Shown in pieces: positions 53,682 to 61,142 of a DNA stretch of 64,000 nucleotides. Numbering within the stretch: position 1 is the first letter of the stretch; each line of letters starts with the position of its first letter. A program made the translations under genes and the position numbers. The notes under the pieces are model-generated. The model had not been told where the DNA came from, made no database searches, and worked only from the letters and a program-made list of their open reading frames with translations. Source of the DNA: Ketobacter sp036337295 (GTDB lineage: Bacteria; Pseudomonadota; Gammaproteobacteria; Pseudomonadales; Ketobacteraceae); assembly GCA_036337295.1 (NCBI GenBank), contig JAYZEN010000010.1:18395-82394 (forward strand), given 5' to 3'.

Positions 53682-54296
53682 CTACACTTCGGTGATCTGT
53701 CGATTACAATAGTTTCTAAGAAAATCCCTAAAGGAATCGTTGGTCATCTTATTGATGGCCAGCGCCTTATAACTGTCTATATAGTTTAGAGCTTTCTGAT
53801 ATTCACCTTGATTAAGTAAAATGGGGATATACCAGAAGCTTAATTTTGATTCCGATTTGAGTTCATAGATATCAAACAGATCATTCATAAAAGATGGGTA
53901 TTTTGTATCTGTGTTTTGGGATTTCGATAAAATCGTCATAATCAGAATTTCTGTAGACCATTCTTTCCCCATATACTTGGCATAAATCTTCTTTGTTTCA
54001 CTCCAAAAAATCGATCTGATTACTTCCTTAAACTCTGACATATCTTCACTTTCATTGGAGTACTTTCTAAACACCTCTAGCGCATTTTTATAGTGACCAC
54101 ACTCATAATACTCGATAGCTTTCCTAAGTTTATAGTCCGAAAGCAGAAGGCCTTCTTCTAGCTCTTTTAAACTTGCTTTTGCTTGTTCAAGCTTTGCATC
54201 ATTGTCTTTTGCTTGTTTATATTGATAGGCTCCAAAGAGTATCGCAGATACAAAGGCGACCACGGTGATCATACCGAAGATGAAATTCATATCCAT
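53682..54296 (-). CDS. Hypothetical protein with N-terminal TM and helical repeats
   Basis: 204 aa from the ATG at 54296 (MDMNFIFGM), which has TGGAG about 12 nt upstream; longer frames start at 54359. One TM (FIFGMITVVAFVSAILFGAY), then a coiled-coil start (DNDAKLEQAKASLKELEEGL) and TPR-like helices (LRKAIEYYECGHYKNALEVF; LLNQGEYQKALNYIDSYKAL). AT-rich compared with both neighbours, suggesting recent acquisition. Probably a TPR scaffold on the inner membrane; no enzymatic motif. Confidence 0.7.
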   Translation of the reverse strand: MDMNFIFGMITVVAFVSAILFGAYQYKQAKDNDAKLEQAKASLKELEEGLLLSDYKLRKAIEYYECGHYKNALEVFRKYSNESEDMSEFKEVIRSIFWSETKKIYAKYMGKEWSTEILIMTILSKSQNTDTKYPSFMNDLFDIYELKSESKLSFWYIPILLNQGEYQKALNYIDSYKALAINKMTNDSFRDFLRNYCNRQITEV

Positions 54297-54456
54297 TTTG
54301 ATAGGTCTCCAATAGGACATCTTGACAATGATTAGAATACAGTACTCCGTGAGTAACAACGCACATATATAGAACCTGTTTCAGGTGAAACATCAGAATG
54401 AGATATCGAGTGACTGCCGTTCTGTCAATATAAAATTGTTAATTTCGCTTAGATTC

Positions 54457-55269
54457 TCACTGGCCAACCGCTTCCCGAAACACCGCATTCAACTGCTCAT
54501 GCACAGCCTGCTTGTGCTCTGAATCCGGTCGCCCCTGACCGGAAAACGCCGTGCCGTGGCGGTTCAATTCCGCTTCCACAAAGTCATTGATCTCGGGAAC
54601 ACGAGCCCCCATTCCCAGCTCGGCTGTATTGCGTTTCAGCTCCAGCAGGCGATTGATGCTAGGAACCAGATGCGCAGGGGCAACAGCGTCCATCAAGCGC
54701 GCAAATTCCACCGGGGGAACGCCTTTGCCGGCCTCAATGTATCGAATGGCCAACAGCGGGCGTAACACATAAAAATACTTTTTCAGTTTCACTTGTTCCT
54801 GAAACAGATATTCCCGTGCATTACCCCGCGCCATGTGACTGTAGTGATAGCAAAGGGCCGTGGGATTCATCACCACCGGCGCCAACTGCCGCAAGGATTG
54901 CGCCGTGGTTCCGGATTCAATGTACTGCACCGGACTGTTCAGCCATTCCAGCAGGGCGCCATTGGTGCGTGTCAGCAGGTAGAGAGCTTTACGCAGATCC
55001 CAGCCACCACAGTCGATCTCGTCCACAATCGGGTATTCGATCACGTCCCGTTTGCGCTCAACATCAAATGACAAATACCATTCCGGTTTGCGCACGTAAA
55101 TAAAGCGCACATCGTAATCGGAATCGGGAGAGGCGAAGCCCCAGGCCCGACTGCCGGATTCACAAGCGTAAAGAATGCGAACCTCATGTTCCATCTCAGC
55201 GGCACGCAGGCGGGTAATGATCTCCTGACCCACACGTTCTTCTATGATGTTTTCCCTTTGCTGGACCAC
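54457..55269 (-). CDS. Predicted nucleotidyltransferase (PF10127/RlaP-like)
   Basis: 270 aa, GTG start with GGGAGAG just upstream. The nucleotidyltransferase motif is YACESGSRAWGFASPDSDYD, i.e. GSRAxG...SDxD, with a third carboxylate expected in the VDEIDCGGWDLRKAL region. The all-helical C-terminal half follows. Relatives (YcgL-type, RNA ligase-associated RlaP) are of uncertain function: RNA repair or tRNA-like modification is proposed. No RNA ligase lies nearby. It is followed upstream by a small membrane-protein gene (22 bp), so the two may be co-transcribed. Confidence 0.85.
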   Translation of the reverse strand: MVQQRENIIEERVGQEIITRLRAAEMEHEVRILYACESGSRAWGFASPDSDYDVRFIYVRKPEWYLSFDVERKRDVIEYPIVDEIDCGGWDLRKALYLLTRTNGALLEWLNSPVQYIESGTTAQSLRQLAPVVMNPTALCYHYSHMARGNAREYLFQEQVKLKKYFYVLRPLLAIRYIEAGKGVPPVEFARLMDAVAPAHLVPSINRLLELKRNTAELGMGARVPEINDFVEAELNRHGTAFSGQGRPDSEHKQAVHEQLNAVFREAVGQ

Positions 55270-55291
55270 ACAACTCTCCCACTCACTTAGA

Positions 55292-55684
55292 TTACAAACG
55301 AGCCCGATAACAAATATAGGGGGCCAGCGCCGTCCAGATCAAAACCAATATCCACACACGGCCGCGCATAATGTCATAATCCTGTAACAGCTTTTCCCAG
55401 GGATGCCCCATCACGTAATGACCGAATCCAAACTCAAACATCAGGGTCATCAGCAACCAGATTCCCCCAATCCCAATCGCCAGAAGCGCCGAAGGAATAT
55501 TCCAGTAGCCTGAGACGATCCAGGTGTATATAGCGAATAGCGTAATTCCGATCAATGTGGAAAGTTGATGGGCAGAAAGCTCAGGCATGACGTGAGCATA
55601 TACTTTCTCCCGTATCGCGCCATTCACAATCGCGATCAAGGCCAAACCGAACCAAAGGCCGATATAAATAAAAAGGATTTTCAT
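55292..55684 (-). CDS. Small four-TM membrane protein, unrecognised
   Basis: 130 aa. Hydrophobic helices at about 3-20, 42-62, 68-88 and 108-128; the loop FGFGHYVMGHPWEKLLQDYD between TM3 and TM4 is distinctive. No family named, though the 'GHYVMGHPWEKLL' loop looks conserved enough to suggest a real family. First gene of a pair with the nucleotidyltransferase; the region upstream is shared with the divergent secreted-protein gene. Confidence 0.72.
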   Translation of the reverse strand: MKILFIYIGLWFGLALIAIVNGAIREKVYAHVMPELSAHQLSTLIGITLFAIYTWIVSGYWNIPSALLAIGIGGIWLLMTLMFEFGFGHYVMGHPWEKLLQDYDIMRGRVWILVLIWTALAPYICYRARL

Positions 55685-55879
55685 AGTCCTGTTTGGACCG
55701 CTCTTTCCTGAAAGACGTCGTTAGGCCAGTGTACACGGTTTCAAAGGGTTGGCGCACTGCTTCCTGGCCAGACATGACTTCTCATTTGCCGAAAGTAACA
55801 TGGCCCCTGCCGCGGGTTCTGGTGTTTCATATCCATCCCACTCAGTGAATTACACACACAACCAACAGGAAGGAACCGC

Positions 55880-56689
55880 ATGAACACATTAAAAGCCTGG
55901 ATCGGAGGCAGCCTGCTGGCCTGTGCCGCCGCCACCTCGATGAACGCCAGCGCCGGTATCTACGATTACGAAGGCACCTATCAGATGGATTGCAATAACG
56001 CCACCCGCACCATCGGGGTAGCCTTCGCTTACGGCGAAATCGCCCCCACTCAAGGCGCCGTGCTGTTGAACGACGCCGACAGCCACGGACATGAGTTCAC
56101 GGTGGAATTCGACACCTGCGACGATTTCACGTTCGACGACATCAACGCTGCCAAAATTCAGGAGCTTTACACCAAGGCCAGAGCCAAATGCATTGAGACG
56201 GACATGCCCATCGGTGGCATTGTGAAAGAGGCCGTCTGCAGCATCGCGGCCGGTGAGGTGCGAAACAGCCTGGAAGATTCCGTGTTTCCTGACCCACAAA
56301 CTTATATCGGAAACTACGTCACCAACGCCATCGACCTGGACGTCAGCTGTGCCCTGGTGTTTTTCTCCTGGTGTCTGCAGTATGGCACCGACACCACCTA
56401 CAGCTTTGATTCCGGGAATTCCCTGTACTACCACGCCTACATCAATAATGCCGGTAAGTGGATGGAGAATTTCGCGCTCAACAACGTACTCCAACAACCT
56501 TCCCTGCCCTGTGTGAGCCTGAAGCAAGCGGTGTTGAACGGTGATGCGGCCGCGGCGGGTACGGTGGTGACCTCCACGAACCTGCTGGATGGACACACCT
56601 GTTTGATCCCCAACCCGTTCGATCCGAGTGAAATGATTACCATGGTGTTGGGAATGAACGTGGGAATCAGCCAGTCCGGAGCGGAATAA
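55880..56689 (+). CDS. Secreted Cys-containing protein, unrecognised
   Basis: 269 aa. Signal peptide WIGGSLLACAAATSMNASA, then mature GIYDYEGTYQMDCNNAT. About nine cysteines outside the signal (for example FDTCDDF, RAKCIETD, EAVCSIAAG, SCALVFFSWC, LPCVSL, HTCLIP), so several disulfides and a periplasmic or extracellular location are likely. No family recognised. A perfect inverted repeat 20 bases past the stop acts as terminator. Confidence 0.78.
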   Translation: MNTLKAWIGGSLLACAAATSMNASAGIYDYEGTYQMDCNNATRTIGVAFAYGEIAPTQGAVLLNDADSHGHEFTVEFDTCDDFTFDDINAAKIQELYTKARAKCIETDMPIGGIVKEAVCSIAAGEVRNSLEDSVFPDPQTYIGNYVTNAIDLDVSCALVFFSWCLQYGTDTTYSFDSGNSLYYHAYINNAGKWMENFALNNVLQQPSLPCVSLKQAVLNGDAAAAGTVVTSTNLLDGHTCLIPNPFDPSEMITMVLGMNVGISQSGAE

Positions 56690-56708
56690 CGCTTTCGCTG
56701 AGTCAATG

Positions 56709-56744
56709 AAAGCAGGGCTGGGTCCCGGGACCCAGCCCTGCTTT
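56709..56744. terminator. Perfect 18-bp inverted repeat, bidirectional terminator
   Basis: AAAGCAGGGCTGGGTCCC is followed at once by its exact reverse complement, giving a long stem (in practice with a small loop at the centre) flanked by A- and T-runs. It lies between the stop codons of the convergent genes at 56689 and 56765. Confidence 0.9.
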
Positions 56745-56764
56745 TCGCTGTTCGCAATCGAGGA

Positions 56765-57343
56765 TCAGGCCAGCCCCAGGGCCACCGCCAGACCTTTGTT
56801 GTCCTTGGTGGGAATGGTGGAGCTGGTGCGCAGATCGTCCTTTTTCAAGTTGGGAATCCAGAACTGATAGGCTTCGATTCCACCCAGCACCTCCGGCACA
56901 TAGTGGCCCTTTTCCTGGACCTTCATTTTCGACTCAATGTTTTTGATCATCTGTTCCACTCGCTTGCCCTTCTCCGCAGGGCTGTAGGCCGGTTGCGGCT
57001 CGAACTGGCCCCATACCGCTTCCACTTCCTTGGTCAACGAGATTTCCTGATAGTTATCCAACCCATTCCAATCCACCCGCACCGCCGAAGCAAACCGAAC
57101 CATGGCTTCAAAACTGATGCCATTCAGCTCGGCCTCTTTATAGCGGCCCACCGCACCCAGTTTGTCTTCACGGAACGGCCGCACTGGCGACCACCAAGGT
57201 GACACACTGTTTCCTCTGGCTTCATTCACAATAGGGTATTGAGACAATTTATACAGGCCTGTACCCGCCGGGATCGTGATGATCTCGAACTGTCCGCCTT
57301 TAAATGCTTCTTTCACATAGCCTGGAATATCAGATTTATTCAT
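56765..57343 (-). CDS. Hypothetical cytoplasmic protein
   Basis: 192 aa, no signal or TM. The start MNKSDIPGYVKEAFKGGQFE IITIPAGTGLYKLSQYP and a SPWWSPVRPF motif recall small toxin-like or RES-type domains (LYRL...SPWW), but the similarity is too thin to name a family. The C-terminal half is charged. No partner antitoxin gene is visible upstream within 300 bp, so it is probably not a standard toxin-antitoxin pair. Confidence 0.65.
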   Translation of the reverse strand: MNKSDIPGYVKEAFKGGQFEIITIPAGTGLYKLSQYPIVNEARGNSVSPWWSPVRPFREDKLGAVGRYKEAELNGISFEAMVRFASAVRVDWNGLDNYQEISLTKEVEAVWGQFEPQPAYSPAEKGKRVEQMIKNIESKMKVQEKGHYVPEVLGGIEAYQFWIPNLKKDDLRTSSTIPTKDNKGLAVALGLA

Positions 57344-57426
57344 CGCAAACCCTTATGAGACCACTGCGCCATTGCAGATAACTGGTTAAAAAGTGAATGT
57401 TCCGGATGAATAGTAGACGCACGAAA

Positions 57427-57457
57427 CGGGTTAGTCATCATACCAAAGACTAACCCG
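57427..57457 (-). terminator. Terminator of the small lipoprotein/YcnI pair
   Basis: CGGGTTAGTC and GACTAACCCG form a perfect 10-bp stem around an 11-base loop, 14 bases past the lipoprotein stop, with a short T-stretch (TTTCGT) following on the minus strand. Confidence 0.75.
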
Positions 57458-57471
57458 GTCGCAGTTTGCCG

Positions 57472-57648
57472 CTAACGGGGCGGCTTGGGGAGCTGAGCGC
57501 GGTCCGGCGCCAGACCCGCCAGAGTCAGCATGGGGGTTTCGGACAATTGCTTGTTTTCAGGCCCAGATCGACTACTGCTGCTGTCACCTCCGCAGCCGCT
57601 GACCAGGAGCCCTGCACCCACGAGGAGCACCAGATAATACCGCTGCAT
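57472..57648 (-). CDS. Small lipoprotein, 58 aa
   Basis: From the ATG at 57648, which has AGGAGAGG about 7 nt upstream. Signal MQRYYLVLLVGAGLLVSGC with the lipid Cys at 19, then GGDSSSSRSGPENKQ and a short tail. No family. It lies 13 bases after the YcnI-like gene on the same strand, so it may serve the same process (copper handling is inferred, not shown). Confidence 0.7.
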   Translation of the reverse strand: MQRYYLVLLVGAGLLVSGCGGDSSSSRSGPENKQLSETPMLTLAGLAPDRAQLPKPPR

Positions 57649-57661
57649 CGTCCCACCTCTC

Positions 57662-58408
57662 CTAGTATTTGATCCAGAACACTTCACCGGGATGAATCTG
57701 TTCCAAGGTGGTCGCTTCCGAATCGTCCTCAATCAATTGCTGGGTCACCGGATTCGGGCTGTAAGCCGCACTGCCTTTCCACACGATCTGGGCGTCTCTA
57801 AAAATACTCATATCGTGCAGGTGATCGGGGGCGGTGTATTGATTCCATCCCGGTGACCGTGGGGGATACACAAACAGGCTGGGTGCGGGCTTTTCACCGG
57901 CATCTGCACCACCGCTGCCTCCACCATGATCATGGCTGCTGTTGATACCCACCCAGGCGGCGGTGGATTCCACCCCTTGTGTGTCACGACAATATTGAGT
58001 AGTGGGAAAGTGGTAACGCACGAATTCAACTGCCGGTAATTTGGTGCGAAAGCTCACTTCATAGGTATGGGAGTCCGACTCCAACAGCTCGTCTTCCGGC
58101 TTCTCCCAAGTCAGCCTGGTGGGCAGCCCGGTATCCGCCTCAGCTTCAATGGTGGCATAACCGAGAGGGCCCAACACCGCGCGTACAGGCGGAAATCCAG
58201 CGGGCAACACCACTTCCACCCGATAGGTATCGGCCCCTTCGCATCCGTGCGGCACCGACAGGTCCACCTGATAATAGCCGTTGGCATAAGCCGTACCCGA
58301 GGTCACCGAAACATGAGCATGGCTCAACTGGATACAACCCAGTGACAAGATCGTTCCCATCAACGCCTGCAACTGCGCAACCTGTGTCCTGTTCAAATTC
58401 ATGTGCAC
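57662..58408 (-). CDS. YcnI-like (DUF1775) periplasmic copper-binding protein
   Basis: 248 aa. Signal peptide ending in SHA, so that the mature chain begins with His (HVSVTSG), the hallmark of the YcnI/DUF1775 copper site. The family core shows VPHGCEGADTYRVEVVLPAG and later W/E positions (LTWEKPEDELLESD). Known: YcnI binds Cu(II) through the N-terminal His, a Glu and a Trp. The C-terminal extension, about 100 residues with HDHGGGSGG, could add metal ligands. Divergent from the PhoX-family gene. No copper ATPase is in the window. Confidence 0.85.
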   Translation of the reverse strand: MHMNLNRTQVAQLQALMGTILSLGCIQLSHAHVSVTSGTAYANGYYQVDLSVPHGCEGADTYRVEVVLPAGFPPVRAVLGPLGYATIEAEADTGLPTRLTWEKPEDELLESDSHTYEVSFRTKLPAVEFVRYHFPTTQYCRDTQGVESTAAWVGINSSHDHGGGSGGADAGEKPAPSLFVYPPRSPGWNQYTAPDHLHDMSIFRDAQIVWKGSAAYSPNPVTQQLIEDDSEATTLEQIHPGEVFWIKY

Positions 58409-58531
58409 TTCCCTTTATTGATTTTAAGGAACGAAACAATACACAGGATCAGGTCAGCGCGGGATGCGACAAATTGCCTCAGGGCTTACTCATGAACACT
58501 GTGAACAAATGATGAACCCAGCGTGATAGCC

Positions 58532-58560
58532 CTGTAATCGTTTTTACCACCAGCTGTAAC
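58532..58560 (+). promoter_or_regulatory. Candidate PHO box upstream of the PhoX-family gene
   Basis: CTGTAAT at 58532 and CTGTAAC at 58554 lie exactly 22 bases apart, two steps of the 11-bp PHO-box period (consensus CTGTCAT-N4). The intervening 11-mer starts TTTACCA and fits poorly. The site lies about 105 bases before the start codon. Suggestive of PhoB control, not proof. Confidence 0.35.
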
Positions 58561-58666
58561 CTGCGTTTGCTACCGTTCGTTCCCGCAAAACCTCAGAGAG
58601 TCCATTTCCACCCCGAACTTCATCTTTGTCAGTAAACAACAATAATTGCGATCCACGGAGAAACGC

Positions 58667-60247
58667 ATGTCTTCAACTATCAATCGCCGTAAGTTCATTC
58701 AACTGTCCAGCGTCGCCGCAGCCGGCACCATGGTTGCGCCACTGGGTCTGTTGAACTCCCGCATGGCCGAGGCGGCCGAAAGCTGCAACCTGGCCAGCTT
58801 TGCCGTCAATGGCTTCGGTCCGATCAATCCAACGTTGCCCGAAAACACCCTGATGCTGGCCTCCCATCCCCGTGGGGACCTGTCCAACACGCCGCTGTTG
58901 CGGTTGCCGCAGGGTTTCCGTTACAGCGCCGTCAGCATCGTCGGCACACCCATGAGTGATGGCGTGCTGACCCCGGGGGACCACGACGGTATGGCCTGTT
59001 TTCAGGGCCGTCGCGGTGATGTGATCCTGGTGCGCAACCACGAACTGAGCCCCACCGAAAACAAATACGGCAACAACCTGGGTTGCCTGGCCCCGAACGG
59101 CAAACAGTACGATCCGTTCACCGGCAACGCGGCCGGTCTGGGTGGCGGTGGCACTTCCACCGTGGTCATCAACCGTCACGGCCAGGTCACCCAGGATTAC
59201 ATTTCCCTGGGCGGCACCATCCGTAACTGTGCCGGTGGTCCAACCCCCTGGAACTCCTGGATCAGCTGTGAAGAAGACACCAGCCTGCCGGGCAGCACCA
59301 ACACCAAGAAACACGGCTACTGCTTCGAAGTGCCCTCTCAGCTGGGCGAAGCCGTCGACCCGATCCCCCTCACCGCCATGGGCCGTTGCAATCACGAAGC
59401 CGTATCCGTGGATTCCAAAGACGGTTATGTGTACCTGACGGAAGATCGCGGCGACAGCTGCTACTACCGCTACGTGCCCCGCAAGAAGTCACATTGCTTT
59501 GGCAACCTGCAGGATAACGACGGCGACCTGTACGCCATGGTGATTGAAGCCGGTCAGGTGGCACATTGCGACGGCGTGTCTCTGGTGCCGGTGGCCAACT
59601 ATCAAAACGCCGATCTGGTGGATACCCGCGGTGTGCGCCGTGGTGCGCCCGCCAGCATGCTGCCGTTCCTGGGTCAGCCCTTGAAAGTGCGCTGGGTCAA
59701 ACTGGAGGACGTTGATCCCGAGCAGGACACTCTGCGCCAGGAAGCCCAAGCCAAAGGCGCTGCGGTGTTCTATCGCGGTGAAGGTGCCTGGTTCCATCAG
59801 GGCAAACACTACTTCGTGTGCTCCGGTGCCGGTGAAGCGGGAGAAGGGCAGGTGTACTGCTACGATCCCAAGCGCGAAACCATCACCCTGATCGTGGAAT
59901 CCACCGACGAAAACCTGCTGGATGGACCGGACAACATGACCGTGGCCCGCGATGGCACCCTCTATCTGTGTGAGGATGGCAGCGGTGGCAGCGAAGGCGA
60001 CGCCAACTACAGCCAGTACGTGGTGGGTGTGGACGCCAGCGGCGGCCTGTTCCAGTTCGCCCACAACATCATCCCGGGCGACACCAGCGAATTTGCCGGT
60101 GCCTGCTTCTCCCCCGATGGACGCTTTATGTTTGTGAACAACCAGGGCATGGGCATCACCTACTGCATCTGGCGCGAGGATCACCGTCCGATTTATCTGG
60201 AAACCGGCTATTCCCGCCGGCCCGGACGCGGTCGTAACTGGTTCTGA
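58667..60247 (+). CDS. PhoX-family (DUF839) Tat-exported protein, probable alkaline phosphatase-like
   Basis: 526 aa from the ATG at 58667, with GGAG nearby; an upstream in-frame ATG seven codons earlier gives a worse signal. Twin-arginine signal NRRKFIQLSSVAAAG, with the hydrophobic part ending near MAEA. Family motifs: VRNHEL, GGTIRNCAGGPTPWNSW and ISCEED, the Cys and Glu expected at the Ca/Fe active site of PhoX enzymes, then GRCNHEAVSVDS and YLTEDRGDSC. Typical length. Export folded with cofactor is consistent with the metal centre. Phosphatase activity is likely but unproven, as the family also has lactonase-like members. A terminator follows 21 bases after the stop. Confidence 0.9.
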   Translation: MSSTINRRKFIQLSSVAAAGTMVAPLGLLNSRMAEAAESCNLASFAVNGFGPINPTLPENTLMLASHPRGDLSNTPLLRLPQGFRYSAVSIVGTPMSDGVLTPGDHDGMACFQGRRGDVILVRNHELSPTENKYGNNLGCLAPNGKQYDPFTGNAAGLGGGGTSTVVINRHGQVTQDYISLGGTIRNCAGGPTPWNSWISCEEDTSLPGSTNTKKHGYCFEVPSQLGEAVDPIPLTAMGRCNHEAVSVDSKDGYVYLTEDRGDSCYYRYVPRKKSHCFGNLQDNDGDLYAMVIEAGQVAHCDGVSLVPVANYQNADLVDTRGVRRGAPASMLPFLGQPLKVRWVKLEDVDPEQDTLRQEAQAKGAAVFYRGEGAWFHQGKHYFVCSGAGEAGEGQVYCYDPKRETITLIVESTDENLLDGPDNMTVARDGTLYLCEDGSGGSEGDANYSQYVVGVDASGGLFQFAHNIIPGDTSEFAGACFSPDGRFMFVNNQGMGITYCIWREDHRPIYLETGYSRRPGRGRNWF

Positions 60248-60267
60248 TCGCGGGTGATAGAAAATCG

Positions 60268-60305
60268 AAAAGCCCGGTGGACGGTGAAGTTCGCCGGGCT
60301 TTTTA
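60268..60305 (+). terminator. Rho-independent terminator of the PhoX-family gene
   Basis: AAAAGCCCGG pairs with CCGGGCTTTT, leaving a central loop containing GACGGTGAAGTTCG, followed by TTTTTAC. Between the PhoX-family gene and the fumarate reductase operon. Confidence 0.9.
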
Positions 60306-60401
60306 CTCTCGCATTGCCATACCCATTGTCACACAAGCAGCATGGATTTCCCCTCGAACTTGGATTATAAGTAAGTTTCCGATGTACGGGGATTCAAGTC
60401 C

Positions 60402-61142
60402 ATGCCATCCAATTCACGCTGGCCTGCCCGGCTGGATCTGTTGCAAAGTGCCAGCGGCCTGGCTCTGGCCCTGTTCATGTGGGTGCACATGTTTCTGGTG
60501 TCGTCCATCCTGATCAGCAACGACGCCATGTACGCGGTAGCCAAGCTGTTCGAAGGTTACTATGTCTTTGGCCGTTCATATCCGTGGCTGGTATCCGCGG
60601 CAGCGGCCACTATCCTTGTGTTGATCATGCTGCACGCCGCCCTGGCCCTGCGCAAATTTCCCCAAAGCACCCGTCAATATCAATTATTCCTGGGGCATAA
60701 GAACCGTATGCATCACCCGGATACCACCCTGTGGTGGTGGCAGGTGGTCACGGGGTTTTTATTATTCTTTCTGGCGCCCATGCACCTGTTCGGCATGTTT
60801 TCCCAACCGGATCAGATCGGACCCTATGCCTCGTCCTACCGGGTGTACAGCACCCACTGGCCCCTGTATCTGATTCTGCTGTTTGCGGTGGAGTTGCACG
60901 GCGCCATCGGCCTGTATCGCCTGGCCATCAAATGGCTGAGTTTCCCCACCATGCCAGTGCCGGTGATGCGGAAGCGATTGAGTCTGTTGAAGTGGGGCAT
61001 GAGTGCGTTCTTTATCATACTGGGGCTGTGCACCCTGCTGGCCTATTACCGATTGGGCAGCACCCTGCAGGATCAGCCGGGGGTGCGTTATCACCCGGTC
61101 ACGCAATCCCAATGCCCAACCACCAGCGAGGTGGTGTCATGA
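60402..61142 (+). CDS. frdC: Fumarate reductase/succinate dehydrogenase cytochrome b subunit, B-type di-heme
   Basis: 246 aa, five TM helices. Four His fall at 29, 78, 128 and 166; the spacing 49/50/38 matches the heme ligands 44/93/143/182 of Wolinella FrdC. Glu51 and Glu164 fall in the places of Wolinella Glu66 (menaquinol oxidation) and Glu180 (E-pathway proton transfer). So this should be a di-heme, quinone-reactive B-type anchor that works with a low-potential quinone. Inner membrane; donates to or takes electrons from FrdB. The stop overlaps the frdA start (ATGA). Confidence 0.93.
   Translation: MPSNSRWPARLDLLQSASGLALALFMWVHMFLVSSILISNDAMYAVAKLFEGYYVFGRSYPWLVSAAAATILVLIMLHAALALRKFPQSTRQYQLFLGHKNRMHHPDTTLWWWQVVTGFLLFFLAPMHLFGMFSQPDQIGPYASSYRVYSTHWPLYLILLFAVELHGAIGLYRLAIKWLSFPTMPVPVMRKRLSLLKWGMSAFFIILGLCTLLAYYRLGSTLQDQPGVRYHPVTQSQCPTTSEVVS

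Noticed and set aside
56765..57343. RES-type toxin/antitoxin pair
   Set aside because: Only a faint resemblance (LYKLSQYP, SPWW) and no antitoxin-sized gene adjacent on the same strand.
60731..61138. 136-codon N-terminal extension of frdA
   Set aside because: It runs inside frdC in another frame; the ATG at 61139 overlaps the frdC stop as ATGA and gives the standard FrdA N-terminus.
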